Counted from the first letter of the stretch, positions 8,358 to 17,683 are shown. The stretch: DNA of 64,000 bases from Lipingzhangella_A rawalii (GCF_031628175.1 NZ_JAVLVT010000002.1:259129-323128), one strand, 5' to 3'. The notes: generated by a model from the letters alone, not told the origin. Translations and numbers: made by a program.

Positions 8358-8608
8358 TCGGCCGCTTCCTTCGCGCTCTCAGCCGATTCTCCGGTCAGCG
8401 GCATGATGCCGAGCTCGTGCTCCCGCATGACCGTGTAGATCCGGGCGATCTCCTGCTTGACGATGCGCAGCCGGCTGTGGTTGTCCAACTGTCCGGTCGC
8501 GGCCTGGAAGCGGAGGTTGAACAGCTCCTCCTTCGCCTCCTTGAGCTTGGTGCGCAGGTCCTCAAGGGACTGCTCCCGCAGCTCCTGGGCGGTCAGGGAC
8601 TTCGCCAT
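8354..8608 (-). CDS. rpmC: 50S ribosomal protein L29
   Basis: L29 (84 residues) at the polypeptide-exit rim, next to the trigger-factor docking site. It starts MAKSLTAQELREQS and has the two-helix core ELFNLRFQAATGQLDNHSRL. The start at 8608 has GGGAGG four bases upstream and matches homologues; longer in-frame starts add unrelated sequence. The last 20 residues form an acidic, Ala/Glu-rich tail. It is coupled to rpsQ by ATGA. Confidence 0.97.
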   Translation of the reverse strand: MAKSLTAQELREQSLEDLRTKLKEAKEELFNLRFQAATGQLDNHSRLRIVKQEIARIYTVMREHELGIMPLTGESAESAKEAAE

Positions 8609-8718
8609 CACGCCTCCCTTCCATGGTCCATCAGATCTTCGCTCGGCACGGCCTGTCCTCGGACACGTGCTGGACGAACCGTGCTGCACAGCATCGGCAG
8701 CGTGTGCGTGGCCACGGT

Positions 8719-9135
8719 TTACTCCCAGGACTCGCGCTTAACGAATTTGCACTTCATCGGCAGCTTGTTCATCGCGCGCCGCATCGCCTCCTTGGCGACC
8801 GGCTCCGCGACACCCGACAGCTCGAACATGACCCGTCCCGGCTTCACCGGCGCGACCCACCACTCGGGCGAGCCTTTTCCAGACCCCATCCGGGTCTCCG
8901 CCGGCTTCTTCGTCAGCGGTCGGTCCGGGAACACGTTGATCCAGACCTTTCCGCCACGTCGGATGTGCCGGGTCATCGCGATTCGGGCCGCCTCGATCTG
9001 ACGGTTGGTCAGCTTCCCCGGCTCGATCGCCTGGATCCCGTACTCACCGAAGTTCACGGCGGTTCCGCCCTTGGCACGGCCACCCATGTCCGGCTTGTGC
9101 TGCTTGCGGTACTTGATCTTGCGCGGAACGAGCAT
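8719..9135 (-). CDS. rplP: 50S ribosomal protein L16
   Basis: L16 (138 residues) contacts tRNA at the A and P sites and is needed for peptidyl-transferase activity. The sequence MLVPRKIKYRKQHKPDMGGR and the loop region GKGSPEWWVAPVKPGRVMFE are canonical. It follows rpsC with two bases between the genes; a 110-base gap before rpmC holds no recognisable gene. Confidence 0.98.
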   Translation of the reverse strand: MLVPRKIKYRKQHKPDMGGRAKGGTAVNFGEYGIQAIEPGKLTNRQIEAARIAMTRHIRRGGKVWINVFPDRPLTKKPAETRMGSGKGSPEWWVAPVKPGRVMFELSGVAEPVAKEAMRRAMNKLPMKCKFVKRESWE

Positions 9136-9137
9136 CG

Positions 9138-9989
9138 CTAGCTCTCCTCGTTACCGGACTTGTCCGAACCCTGTGGCGCCTCGGACTGTTTCGTCTCGGA
9201 CTGTTTGGCCTCGGACTGCTGTGCGCCCTGCTGGCCGCCACCGCCCTGGCCACCACGACGGCGCCGCTGGGGCCGATCCCGACGCTGGCCGGAGTTGTTG
9301 CCGCCCCCGGTTCCACCACCGGCGGCACGCTGGGCGGCCTGCTGGGCCTCCCGCTCGGCCCGGGTCTGCGGGGCGTCGCCCTTGTAGATCCAGACCTTGA
9401 CGCCGATCCGACCAAAGGTGGTCCGCGCCTCGTGGAAGCCGTAGTCGATGTCAGCACGCAGCGTGTGCAGCGGTACCCGACCCTCGCGGTAGAACTCCGA
9501 GCGCGACATCTCCGCACCGCCGAGACGGCCGCCACACTGCACCCGGATGCCCTTGGCGCCACTCTTCATCGCGCCCTGCATCGCCTTACGCATCGCCCGC
9601 CGGAACGAGACCCGGCTGGACAGCTGCTCCGCAACTCCCTGGGCGACGAGCTGGGCGTCGGTCTCGGGGTTCTTGACCTCGAAGACGTTCAGCTGGACCT
9701 GCTTCTTGGTCAGCTTCTCGAGGTCGGCGCGGATGCGGTCCGCCTCGACACCACGACGACCGATCACAATGCCCGGCCGGGCGGTGTAGACGTCAACACG
9801 GACCCGATCGCGGGTGCGCTCGATCTCGACCTTGGAGATCCCGGCGCGCTCCATCCCGCGGGTAAGCATCCGGCGGATGGCCACGTCCTCGGAGACGTAG
9901 TCCTTGTACAGCTTGTCCGCGTACCACCGGCTCTTGAAATCGGTGGTGACTCCAAGCCGGAACCCGTGCGGGTTTACCTTCTGCCCCAC
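9138..9989 (-). CDS. rpsC: 30S ribosomal protein S3 with long low-complexity tail
   Basis: S3 (283 residues) lines the mRNA entry channel. The type II KH domain (GRRGVEADRIRADLEKL) and the C-terminal S3 domain (GGRLGGAEMSRSEFYREGR) are complete by about residue 212. Beyond that lies a tail of about 70 residues rich in Gly, Gln, Arg and then Ser/Glu/Lys/Gln, including the tandem unit SEAKQ-SETKQ-SEAPQ. Such tails vary strongly between actinobacteria. The GTG start overlaps the rplV stop by one base (TAGTG). Confidence 0.98.
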   Translation of the reverse strand: MGQKVNPHGFRLGVTTDFKSRWYADKLYKDYVSEDVAIRRMLTRGMERAGISKVEIERTRDRVRVDVYTARPGIVIGRRGVEADRIRADLEKLTKKQVQLNVFEVKNPETDAQLVAQGVAEQLSSRVSFRRAMRKAMQGAMKSGAKGIRVQCGGRLGGAEMSRSEFYREGRVPLHTLRADIDYGFHEARTTFGRIGVKVWIYKGDAPQTRAEREAQQAAQRAAGGGTGGGNNSGQRRDRPQRRRRGGQGGGGQQGAQQSEAKQSETKQSEAPQGSDKSGNEES

Positions 9990-10375
9990 TATCGGGTCCT
10001 TTCCTTAGTCTTCTTCGACGACTTACGCTGCGCCCCGTTGTCGGAGGATTCTCCCACCACCACGGTGATGTGGGACGTCCGCTTACGCACCCGAAACGCA
10101 CGCCCGAACGCCCGCGGACGGATCCGCTTCAGGATCGGGCCCTCATCCACCCAGGCGCTGCTGACCACCAGGCTGTCCCGGTCGAGCTGGTCGTTGTGCT
10201 CGGCATTGGCGATAGCGCTCGCGAGCACCTTGCCCACCGGAGCACTCGCCGCCTGGGGTGCGAACCGCAGCACCGCCTGTGCCTCGTCAGCGGGCAGGCC
10301 GCGGATGAGGTCCACCATGCGGCGGGCCTTTCGGGGCGTAACACGGGCGAACCGTGCCTGTGCCCTCGTCTCCAT
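9989..10375 (-). CDS. rplV: 50S ribosomal protein L22
   Basis: L22 (128 residues) reaches into the peptide exit tunnel. It begins METRAQARFARVTPRKARRM, with the globular core AQAVLRFAPQAASAPVGKVL, the VDEGPILKRIRPRAFGRAFR tunnel hairpin and the closing HITVVVGE strand. It ends in a short basic tail. It is coupled by overlap to rpsC. Confidence 0.98.
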   Translation of the reverse strand: METRAQARFARVTPRKARRMVDLIRGLPADEAQAVLRFAPQAASAPVGKVLASAIANAEHNDQLDRDSLVVSSAWVDEGPILKRIRPRAFGRAFRVRKRTSHITVVVGESSDNGAQRKSSKKTKERTR

Positions 10376-10442
10376 CGCAATTCCTCGCTAACTCCTCCCC
10401 CGCTACTGCGGGGGACCTGGCTCTGAACTACGCCAGCGGCCG

Positions 10443-10721
10443 CTACCGGCGGCTACGGCGGTCTTCCTTCACATGGCTGCGGAACGTCCGGGTCGACGCG
10501 AACTCGCCGAGCTTGTGCCCAACCATCGCCTCGGAGATGAACACCGGAACGTGCTTGCGCCCATCGTGCACCGCGATCGTGTGCCCGATCATCTCGGGAA
10601 CGACCATGGACCGGCGGGACCAGGTCTTGATGACGTTCTTGCTGCCCTTTTCGTTCTGGTCATTCACCTTCTTCAGAAGGTGATGATCGACGAACGGCCC
10701 CTTCTTAAGACTACGCGGCAT
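10443..10721 (-). CDS. rpsS: 30S ribosomal protein S19
   Basis: S19 (92 residues) in the head of the small subunit. The sequence runs MPRSLKKGPFVDHHLLKKV, TWSRRSMVVPEMIGHTIAVH, and GHKLGEFASTRTFRSH, which are the family signatures. It lies 12 bases after rplB in the S10 order. Confidence 0.98.
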   Translation of the reverse strand: MPRSLKKGPFVDHHLLKKVNDQNEKGSKNVIKTWSRRSMVVPEMIGHTIAVHDGRKHVPVFISEAMVGHKLGEFASTRTFRSHVKEDRRSRR

Positions 10722-10733
10722 TCGGCGTGCTCC

Positions 10734-11573
10734 CTACTTCTTGCTCTTCTTGCGACGCCGACGGCGCACGATGAGCTTGTCGCTCTGCTTGCCCTTCGGT
10801 CGGGTCCTTCCCTCGGGCTGACCCCACGGACTGACGGGGTGCCGGCCGCCGGAGCTCCTGCCTTCACCACCACCCAGCGGGTGGTCGACCGGGTTCATCA
10901 CCACACCGCGCACGGTGGGGCGCTTGCCCTTCCAGCGGTTCCGGCCCGCCTTGCCCCAGTTGATGTTGGACTGCTCGGCGTTACCCACCTGGCCGACCGT
11001 GGCCCGGCAGGTGACCTCCACCATCCGCATCTCGCCGGAGGGCATCCGCAGCGTGGCGTACTTGCCCTCCTTGGCCAGCAGCTGGATGTGCGAGCCAGCG
11101 GAGCGCCCGAGCTTCGACCCACCACCGGGCTTCAGCTCCACGGCGTGCACCTGGGTACCGGTGGGGATGTTCTTCAGCGGCAGGCAGTTGCCTGGCTTGA
11201 TGTCGGCCTTGGGGCCGTTCTCCACCATGTCGCCCTGGTTCAGTCCCGCGGGGGCGAGGATGTAACGCTTCTCGCCGTCGCGGTAGTGCAGCAGCGCGAT
11301 GCGCGCGGTGCGGTTCGGGTCGTACTCGATGTGGGCGACCTTTGCGGGGACGCCGTCCTTGTCGTGCCGCCGGAAATCGATCACCCGGTAGGCCCGCTTG
11401 TGGCCTCCACCCTGGTGCCGGGTGGTAATCCGGCCCTTGTTGTTCCGACCGCCCTTGGAGTGCAGCGGCCGCACCAGGGACTTCTCGGGCTTCGAGCGGG
11501 TGACCTCAACAAAGTCGCTCCCGCTGGAGCCGCGACGTCCCGGTGTCGTCGGCTTGTGCCTACGAATGCCCAT
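10734..11573 (-). CDS. rplB: 50S ribosomal protein L2
   Basis: L2 (279 residues), needed for subunit association and peptidyl-transferase activity. Both L2 domains are present, with the signature GAxVHAVELKPGGGSKLGRSAG-type region and the C-terminal VRGVVMNPVDHPLGGGEGR loop, which contains the universally conserved histidine, and the basic end RRRRRKKSKK. An 86-base gap separates it from rplW. Confidence 0.98.
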   Translation of the reverse strand: MGIRRHKPTTPGRRGSSGSDFVEVTRSKPEKSLVRPLHSKGGRNNKGRITTRHQGGGHKRAYRVIDFRRHDKDGVPAKVAHIEYDPNRTARIALLHYRDGEKRYILAPAGLNQGDMVENGPKADIKPGNCLPLKNIPTGTQVHAVELKPGGGSKLGRSAGSHIQLLAKEGKYATLRMPSGEMRMVEVTCRATVGQVGNAEQSNINWGKAGRNRWKGKRPTVRGVVMNPVDHPLGGGEGRSSGGRHPVSPWGQPEGRTRPKGKQSDKLIVRRRRRKKSKK

Positions 11574-11659
11574 CTTCTTCGCGCATTCCTTACTCGGTTT
11601 GGCTGAACTCGGCCCGAACGTGTGCCCGACTGGTCCCGCAGATAGCTACTGCGCGCGGA

Positions 11660-11965
11660 TCACAGACCGAACACGTCGATTCGCTGGCCTTCCTGCACAC
11701 TGACAATCGCCCGCTTGGTGTCGGGACGCTTGCCCTGGCGCCATGTGTTGTCACTGACCCGGAACCGCTTGCGCTTGCCGGGCCGGTTGACCGTGTTCAC
11801 CCCGAGCACGCGAACGTCGAAGATCTGCTCGACTGCCTGCTTGATCTGTGTCTTGTTCGCGTCGGGGCGCACCACGAAGGTGTACTTGTTCTGGTCGAGA
11901 AGGCCGTAGCTCTTCTCGGAGATCACCGGCTGGATGATGATGTCGCGTGGGTCGGAGATCCTCAC
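11660..11965 (-). CDS. rplW: 50S ribosomal protein L23
   Basis: L23 (101 residues) at the exit tunnel; with L29 it forms the binding platform for trigger factor and SRP. The sequence IIQPVISEKSYGLLDQNKYT and the core VRPDANKTQIKQAVEQIFDV are canonical. The GTG start overlaps the rplD stop (GTGA). Confidence 0.98.
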   Translation of the reverse strand: MRISDPRDIIIQPVISEKSYGLLDQNKYTFVVRPDANKTQIKQAVEQIFDVRVLGVNTVNRPGKRKRFRVSDNTWRQGKRPDTKRAIVSVQEGQRIDVFGL

Positions 11966-12636
11966 TGTGCATCCCCCTTGTCACCCTGCTGGGCACCGGC
12001 ACGTGCCTGCTCCAGGAACGCGGTGTACCCACGCTCGGTGAAAACCACGTCGTCGGCGTCCAGCACGTCGTAGGTGTTGACCTGGCCCGCATCCAGAATG
12101 TGCACATCCGGAAGATTGCGCAGTGCCAACCGCTCGTGCTCCTCGTCCCGGTGCAGCACGACGAGGACCTTGGTGGACTCGGTCAGCTGCCGCAGCGCGG
12201 CGCGGGCGGTCCGCGTACGCCGCTCCGTCACCTCGGGGCCGACCAGCTGGGCGACCACGTGCACCCGACCGTGCTGGGCCCGGTCCGAGAGTGCGCCACG
12301 CAGTGCGGCCGCCTTCATCTTCTTCGGTGTCCGCTGGGCGTAGTCCCGCGGCTTGGGACCGTGCACCGTGCCGCCACCGGTGTACTGCGGAGCACGGATG
12401 GAGCCCTGGCGGGCACGCCCCGTACCCTTCTGGCGGTAGGGCTTCTTGCCGCCGCCACGGACCTCACCACGCGTCTTGCTGGAGTGTGTCCCCTGCCGCC
12501 CGGCGGCCTGCTGAGCCACCACAACCTGGTGAATCAGCGGGATGTTGACCTGCTGGCCAAACACATCCTCGGGCAGCTCGACGCTCCGTCCGGCCGTGTT
12601 GCCGCTGGCCGGATCCTTCACCTCGATGCTCGCCAT
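11962..12636 (-). CDS. rplD: 50S ribosomal protein L4
   Basis: L4 (224 residues), a tunnel-constriction protein. The long basic loop reads TRGEVRGGGKKPYRQKGTGR followed by ARQGSIRAPQYTGGG, the conserved segment that contacts the tunnel and binds macrolide-region rRNA. In E. coli L4 autoregulates the S10 operon; no such leader is evident here. It follows rplC by three bases and overlaps rplW. Confidence 0.98.
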   Translation of the reverse strand: MASIEVKDPASGNTAGRSVELPEDVFGQQVNIPLIHQVVVAQQAAGRQGTHSSKTRGEVRGGGKKPYRQKGTGRARQGSIRAPQYTGGGTVHGPKPRDYAQRTPKKMKAAALRGALSDRAQHGRVHVVAQLVGPEVTERRTRTARAALRQLTESTKVLVVLHRDEEHERLALRNLPDVHILDAGQVNTYDVLDADDVVFTERGYTAFLEQARAGAQQGDKGDAQ

Positions 12637-12639
12637 GAC

Positions 12640-13290
12640 TTACTTGTCTCCCTTAACCGCGGTACGGACGAGCACCAGCCCGCCGTTGGGCCCAGGGACC
12701 GCGCCTTTGACCAGGATCAGACCCTTCTCGGTGTCCACCGACTGGACCTGTAGGTTCTGCACGGTCGTACGCGCGTTGCCGGTCCGGCCTGCCATACGCA
12801 TGCCCTTGAACACGCGCCCGGGCGTGGCGGCGCCGCCGATAGCCCCCGGCTTACGGTGCACGCGGTGCGTACCGTGCGAGGCGCCCTGCCTGCTGAAGCC
12901 GTAACGCTTGATGGTGCCGGCGGTGCCCTTGCCCTTGCTCTTGCCGGTTACGTCAACCAGCTCGCCGGTCTCGAATTCGGCTGCGGTGAGCTCCTGCCCC
13001 AGCTCGTACTCGCTCGCGTCCGCGGTGCGCACCTCGACGTAGTGCCGCCGCGGGGTCAACTCGTGCCTGCGGAGGTAGTCCCCCAGCGGCTTGTTGACCT
13101 TGCGCGGGTTGATCGACCCGTAGCCGAGCTGAATGGCCGAGTATCCGTCCTGCTCAGGAGTACGGACGCGGCTCACGACGCACGGCCCGGCTTTCAACAC
13201 GGTAACGGGCACGACCTTGCCCGCGTCGTCGAAGACCTGGGTCATGCCGAGCTTCTCGCCCAGAACTCCCTTGATCTGCTTCGTGGCCAT
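12640..13290 (-). CDS. rplC: 50S ribosomal protein L3
   Basis: L3 (216 residues), an early assembly protein near the peptidyl-transferase centre. It begins MATKQIKGVLGEKLGMTQVF, with the W-loop region HGTHRVHRKPGAIGGAATPG and GMRMAGRTGNARTTVQNLQV typical of the family. It lies 14 bases after rpsJ and three bases before rplD. Confidence 0.98.
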   Translation of the reverse strand: MATKQIKGVLGEKLGMTQVFDDAGKVVPVTVLKAGPCVVSRVRTPEQDGYSAIQLGYGSINPRKVNKPLGDYLRRHELTPRRHYVEVRTADASEYELGQELTAAEFETGELVDVTGKSKGKGTAGTIKRYGFSRQGASHGTHRVHRKPGAIGGAATPGRVFKGMRMAGRTGNARTTVQNLQVQSVDTEKGLILVKGAVPGPNGGLVLVRTAVKGDK

Positions 13291-13304
13291 GAGTGTCGTG
13301 TCCC

Positions 13305-13613
13305 TTAGAGCTTGATCTCGATGTCGACGCCGGCCGGGAGGTCGAGCCGCATGAGCGAGTCGACGGTCTTCGGCGTCGGGTCGATGATGTCGATCAACCG
13401 CTTGTGCGTACGCATCTCGAAGTGCTCCCGCGAGTCCTTGTACTTGTGCGGCGAGCGGATGACGCAGTACACGTTCTTCTCCGTCGGCAACGGCACCGGC
13501 CCGGCGACCTGCGCGCCGGTCCGCGTCACAGTGTCGACGATCTTTCGCGCCGAGCTGTCGATGACCTCGTGGTCATAGGCCTTGAGCCGAATGCGGATCT
13601 TCTGTCCCGCCAT
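13305..13613 (-). CDS. rpsJ: 30S ribosomal protein S10
   Basis: S10 (102 residues), first gene of the S10 operon. It also acts as NusE, binding NusB and NusG in antitermination and transcription-translation coupling. It begins MAGQKIRIRLKAYDHEVIDS and contains the conserved VAGPVPLPTEKNVYCVIRSP segment. The 167 bases upstream contain the tuf terminator and several GC-rich hairpins, but I see no clear promoter, so readthrough from tuf is possible. Confidence 0.98.
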   Translation of the reverse strand: MAGQKIRIRLKAYDHEVIDSSARKIVDTVTRTGAQVAGPVPLPTEKNVYCVIRSPHKYKDSREHFEMRTHKRLIDIIDPTPKTVDSLMRLDLPAGVDIEIKL

Positions 13614-13731
13614 GGTGGCCTTTTCGTCCTTCGCTTAGTGGTTGCGGATGAGGCGCGGCACCGGAGTTCCCCTGCCGGGGTGCATCCCGGTGCATCACCG
13701 CTCCGGAGCCCGATGACGTCGTTTCATGGCG

Positions 13732-13768
13732 TGGCGGTCGGGCCATCCCAGGGGTGGCCCGACCGCCA
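13732..13768 (-). terminator. Strong hairpin after tuf
   Basis: A perfect 14-base-pair stem (TGGCGGTCGGGCCA with its complement) encloses a nine-base loop 13 bases after the tuf stop. There is no U-tract, as is common in actinobacteria. It separates the str operon from rpsJ. Confidence 0.75.
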
Positions 13769-13780
13769 CAGCACACAGCG

Positions 13781-14974
13781 TTACTTGATCACCTTGGTGA
13801 CCTGACCGGCGCCCACGGTCCGCCCACCCTCACGGATGGCGAACTTGAGGCCCTCCTCCATGGCGACCGGCTGGATCAGCTCCACCTTCATGGAGGTGTT
13901 GTCGCCCGGCATGACCATCTCGACACCCTCGGGCAGGGTGACGACACCGGTCACGTCGGTGGTCCGGAAGTAGAACTGCGGCCGGTAGTTGTTGAAGAAG
14001 GGGGTGTGCCGGCCACCGTCCTCCTTGGACAGGATGACGACCTGGCCCTCGAACTCGGTGTGCGGAGTGGTGGTGCCCGGCTTGATCACAACCTGGCCAC
14101 GCTCCACGTCCTCACGCTTGATACCACGCAGCAGCAGGCCGACGTTGTCGCCAGCCTGGCCCTGGTCGAGAAGCTTACGGAACATCTCGACACCGGTGAC
14201 CGTGGTGCTCTGCTTCTCGTCCTTGATGCCGACGATGTCGACGCTCTCGTTGACGTTGATCTGGCCACGCTCGATCCGACCGGTGACCACCGTCCCACGG
14301 CCGGTGATCGAGAAGACGTCCTCGATCGGCATCAGGAACGGCTTGTCGATGGCACGCTGCGGCTCGGGGATCTTCTCGTCGCAGGCCTTCATCAGCTCCA
14401 GGACGCCGTTGGCGGCGTCCTGGTCGCCCTCCAGGGCCTTCAGCGCGGAGACCTTCACGACCGGTACGTCGTCACCGGGGAACTCCTGCTCGTTCAGGAG
14501 CTCGCGAACCTCCAGCTCGACCAGGTCGAAGATCTCTTCGTCGTCGACCATGTCGGCCTTGTTCAGGGCAACGACAATGTAGGGAACGCCAACCTGGCGG
14601 GCCAGGAGGACGTGCTCCCGCGTCTGCGGCATCGGACCGTCGGTGGCGGCGACCACGAGGATGGACCCGTCCATCTGGGCGGCACCCGTGATCATGTTCT
14701 TCACGTAGTCCGCGTGACCGGGGCAGTCCACGTGGGCGTAGTGCCGCTCCTCGGTCTGGTACTCCACGTGCGCGATGGAGATGGTGATCCCACGCTCGCG
14801 CTCTTCCGGAGCCTTGTCGATGTCCTCGAACGGCGTGTACGGGTTCAGCTCCGGGTACGCGTCGTGCAGGACCTTGGTGATGGCCGCGGTGAGCGTGGTC
14901 TTCCCGTGGTCGATGTGACCGATGGTCCCGATGTTGATGTGCGGCTTGTTCCGCTCGAACTTGGCCTTCGCCAC
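13781..14974 (-). CDS. tuf: Elongation factor Tu
   Basis: GTPase that delivers aminoacyl-tRNA to the ribosome (397 residues). All GTPase motifs are present: GHIDHGKTTL (G1), GITI (G2), DCPGHADYV (G3), NKADM (G4). Domains 2 and 3 are complete, ending GAGQVTKVIK. The start is GTG. It is the last gene of the str operon, 74 bases after fusA, and is followed by a strong hairpin. Confidence 0.98.
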   Translation of the reverse strand: MAKAKFERNKPHINIGTIGHIDHGKTTLTAAITKVLHDAYPELNPYTPFEDIDKAPEERERGITISIAHVEYQTEERHYAHVDCPGHADYVKNMITGAAQMDGSILVVAATDGPMPQTREHVLLARQVGVPYIVVALNKADMVDDEEIFDLVELEVRELLNEQEFPGDDVPVVKVSALKALEGDQDAANGVLELMKACDEKIPEPQRAIDKPFLMPIEDVFSITGRGTVVTGRIERGQINVNESVDIVGIKDEKQSTTVTGVEMFRKLLDQGQAGDNVGLLLRGIKREDVERGQVVIKPGTTTPHTEFEGQVVILSKEDGGRHTPFFNNYRPQFYFRTTDVTGVVTLPEGVEMVMPGDNTSMKVELIQPVAMEEGLKFAIREGGRTVGAGQVTKVIK

Positions 14975-15048
14975 TGGATCTCTCCTACTTGGGATCTCAA
15001 CGCCGTGTGACGTACGAGGTTGCTTGCTGACTGGTTACGTGCTCGCGA

Positions 15049-17163
15049 CTACTCGCCGCGGGCCTTCGCCACAATCTCTTGGGCGACAGTGGACGGGACC
15101 TCCGCGTAGGAGTCGAACTGCATCGTGTACTGCGCCCGACCCTGGGTGCGGCTGCGTAGGTCACCCACGTAGCCGAACATCTCTGACAGCGGAACCAGCG
15201 CCTTGACGAGTCGCGACCCCGCGCGCTCCTCCATGGACTGGACCTGCCCGCGTCGGCTGTTCAGGTCGCCGATCACGTCGCCCATGTACTCCTCGGGCGT
15301 GGTGACCTCGACCGCCATAACCGGCTCCAGGAGAGCGGGACTGGCCTTGCGGGCCGCGTCCTTGAACGCCATGGAACCGGCAACCTTGAAGGCGAGCTCG
15401 GAGGAGTCGACGTCGTGGTAGGCCCCGTCTTGCAGCGTCACCTTGACGCCCACGAGCGGGTAGCCCGCCAGGACCCCGAACTCGGCCGCCTCCTGACAAC
15501 CCGCGTCCACCGAGGGGATGTACTCCCGTGGGATCCGTCCCCCGGTGATGTTGTTGACGAACTCGTACCCGCTGTTGTCCCCGCTCGCCTCGTCGGCGAG
15601 CGGCTCCAGGTCGATGATGACCCGACCGAACTGTCCGGAACCACCGGTCTGCTTCTTGTGGGTGTACTCGACCTGCTCAACCTTCTTCCGGATGGTCTCC
15701 CGGTAGGCCACCTGGGGCTTGCCCACGTTGGCCTCAACCTTGAACTCGTCCTTCATCCGGTTGACGAGCACCTCAAGGTGGAGCTCACCCATACCCGCGA
15801 TCACCGTCTGGCCGGTCTCTTCCTCGGTCTGCACCTGGAAGGAGGGATCCTCCTCGGCCAACCGCTGGATCGCGCTGCTCAGCTTCTCCTGGTCGCTCTT
15901 CGTCTTGGGCTCGATAGCGACCTGGATCACCGTGGCGGGGAAGGTCATCGACTCCAGGACCACCGGAGAGCCCGGGTCACACAGCGTCTCACCGGTAGTG
16001 GTGTCCTTGAGCCCCATTACCGCCACGATGTCCCCGGCCCCGGCGGACTCGATCTCGGTGCGCTTATTCGAGTGCATCCGGTAGATCTTGCCGATCCGCT
16101 CCTTGCGCCCCTTGGCCGCGTTCAGGACCTGGGTGCCGGAGACCAGCCGTCCGGAGTAGATCCGCAGATAGGTCAGCTTACCCAGGTGCGGGTCACTCAT
16201 GATCTTGAAAACCAGAGCCGAGGTGGGCGAGTCCTCATTGGGCTCCCGGGTGAGCGTGGTCTCCTCGGTCTCGTCCTTGGGGTCGTAGCCGGTGACCGAA
16301 CCCACGTCCAGGGGTGAGGGCAGGTAGGACACCACTGCGTCCAGGAGCGGCTGCACGCCCTTGTTCTTGAAGGCGGTGCCACACAGGACGGGCACGGCGG
16401 TACCAGCGATGGTCGCGCGGCGGATCGCCGGCTCCATCTGCTCCACCGTCGGCTCGTCCCCCTCGAGGTAGAGCTCCATGATCTCCTCGTCGGCCTCGGC
16501 CAACGTCTCGATCATCTTGTCCCGGGCCTCGCGGGCCGCTTCCAGATGCGTCTCCGGGATGTCGATGGTCTCGTACATCTCGCCCTTGGAGGCCTCGTCA
16601 CTCCAGACGTAGGCCTTCATCCGCAGCAAATCGATGACGCCCTTGAAGTCACTCTCGGCGCCGATCGGCAGCTGGATCGCCAGCGGGGTGGCGTTGAGGC
16701 GATCGGAGATCATGTCGACGCACCGGTGGAACTCGGCACCCACCTTGTCCATCTTGTTGACAAAGCAGATCCGAGGCACGTTGTAGCGGTCCGCCTGACG
16801 CCACACCGTCTCCGACTGAGGCTCGACCCCCTCCTTGGCATCGAACACCGCAATCGCACCGTCAAGCACCCGCAGGTTGCGCTCCACCTCGACGGTGAAG
16901 TCGACGTGACCCGGGGTGTCGATCAGGTTGATCGTGTGGTCTTCCCAGTGGGTCGTGGTCGCAGCCGAGGTAATGGTGATACCGCGACTCTGCTCCTCCT
17001 TCATCCAGTCCATCGTGGCGGCGCCGTCGTGGACCTCACCGAGCTTGTAGTTCACTCCGGTGTAGAAGAGGATGCGCTCAGTCGTCGTGGTCTTACCCGC
17101 GTCGATGTGCGCCATGATCCCGATGTTGCGGACCTTGGCCAGGTCAAGAGCAGTGGTAGCCAT
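15049..17163 (-). CDS. fusA: Elongation factor G
   Basis: Ribosomal translocase (704 residues). The GTPase domain carries AHIDAGKTTTTERIL, SRGITITSA, DTPGHVDFT and NKMDKVGA. Domains II-V follow, with EF-G signatures such as GMGELHLEVLVNRM and the C-terminal FGYVGDLRSRTQGRAQYTMQ. The length is normal, so this is a true EF-G rather than a tetracycline-protection paralogue. It sits 47 bases after rpsG in the standard str order. Confidence 0.98.
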   Translation of the reverse strand: MATTALDLAKVRNIGIMAHIDAGKTTTTERILFYTGVNYKLGEVHDGAATMDWMKEEQSRGITITSAATTTHWEDHTINLIDTPGHVDFTVEVERNLRVLDGAIAVFDAKEGVEPQSETVWRQADRYNVPRICFVNKMDKVGAEFHRCVDMISDRLNATPLAIQLPIGAESDFKGVIDLLRMKAYVWSDEASKGEMYETIDIPETHLEAAREARDKMIETLAEADEEIMELYLEGDEPTVEQMEPAIRRATIAGTAVPVLCGTAFKNKGVQPLLDAVVSYLPSPLDVGSVTGYDPKDETEETTLTREPNEDSPTSALVFKIMSDPHLGKLTYLRIYSGRLVSGTQVLNAAKGRKERIGKIYRMHSNKRTEIESAGAGDIVAVMGLKDTTTGETLCDPGSPVVLESMTFPATVIQVAIEPKTKSDQEKLSSAIQRLAEEDPSFQVQTEEETGQTVIAGMGELHLEVLVNRMKDEFKVEANVGKPQVAYRETIRKKVEQVEYTHKKQTGGSGQFGRVIIDLEPLADEASGDNSGYEFVNNITGGRIPREYIPSVDAGCQEAAEFGVLAGYPLVGVKVTLQDGAYHDVDSSELAFKVAGSMAFKDAARKASPALLEPVMAVEVTTPEEYMGDVIGDLNSRRGQVQSMEERAGSRLVKALVPLSEMFGYVGDLRSRTQGRAQYTMQFDSYAEVPSTVAQEIVAKARGE

Positions 17164-17210
17164 GAGGCTCGTCTTCTCTCGGTCTCTCGTCTCGATCGTG
17201 TCCGCGGGGG

Positions 17211-17681
17211 TTACCAGCGGTAGTGGGCGAATGCCCGGTTGGACTCCGCCATCTTGTGCGTGTCCTCGCGTCGCTTGACACTCGCGCCGAGCCCGTTACT
17301 GGCATCCACCAGCTCGTTCATCAGGCGCTCCGTCATCGACTTCTCCCGACGTTTGCGGGAGTACTGCACCAGCCACCGCAGGGCGAGCGTGGTGCTCCGG
17401 TTGGAGCGAACCTCCACCGGAACTTGGTAGGTGGCGCCACCAACCCGACGGCTACGCACCTCCAGGGATGGCTTCACGTTGTCGAGTGCACGCTTCAGCA
17501 CGACCAGCGCCTCCTGGCCGGTCTTCTCCCGAGCGCCCTCCAGCGCGTTGTACACGATGGACTGAGCGAGGGAGCGCTTGCCGTCGAGCAGCACCTTGTT
17601 GATCAGTGCGGTCACCAGAGGCGAGCCGTACACCGGGTCGGCGGTGAGCTGTCGCTTTGGTGCGGGCCCCTTACGCGGCAT
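17211..17681 (-). CDS. rpsG: 30S ribosomal protein S7
   Basis: S7 (156 residues), primary organiser of the 30S head and E-site contact. It begins MPRKGPAPKRQLTADPVYGS and has the signature VLLDGKRSLAQSIVYNALEG and RSRRVGGATYQVPVEVRSNR. It is two bases after rpsL. In E. coli S7 represses the str operon; nothing in this sequence tests that. Confidence 0.98.
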   Translation of the reverse strand: MPRKGPAPKRQLTADPVYGSPLVTALINKVLLDGKRSLAQSIVYNALEGAREKTGQEALVVLKRALDNVKPSLEVRSRRVGGATYQVPVEVRSNRSTTLALRWLVQYSRKRREKSMTERLMNELVDASNGLGASVKRREDTHKMAESNRAFAHYRW

Positions 17682-17683
17682 CT

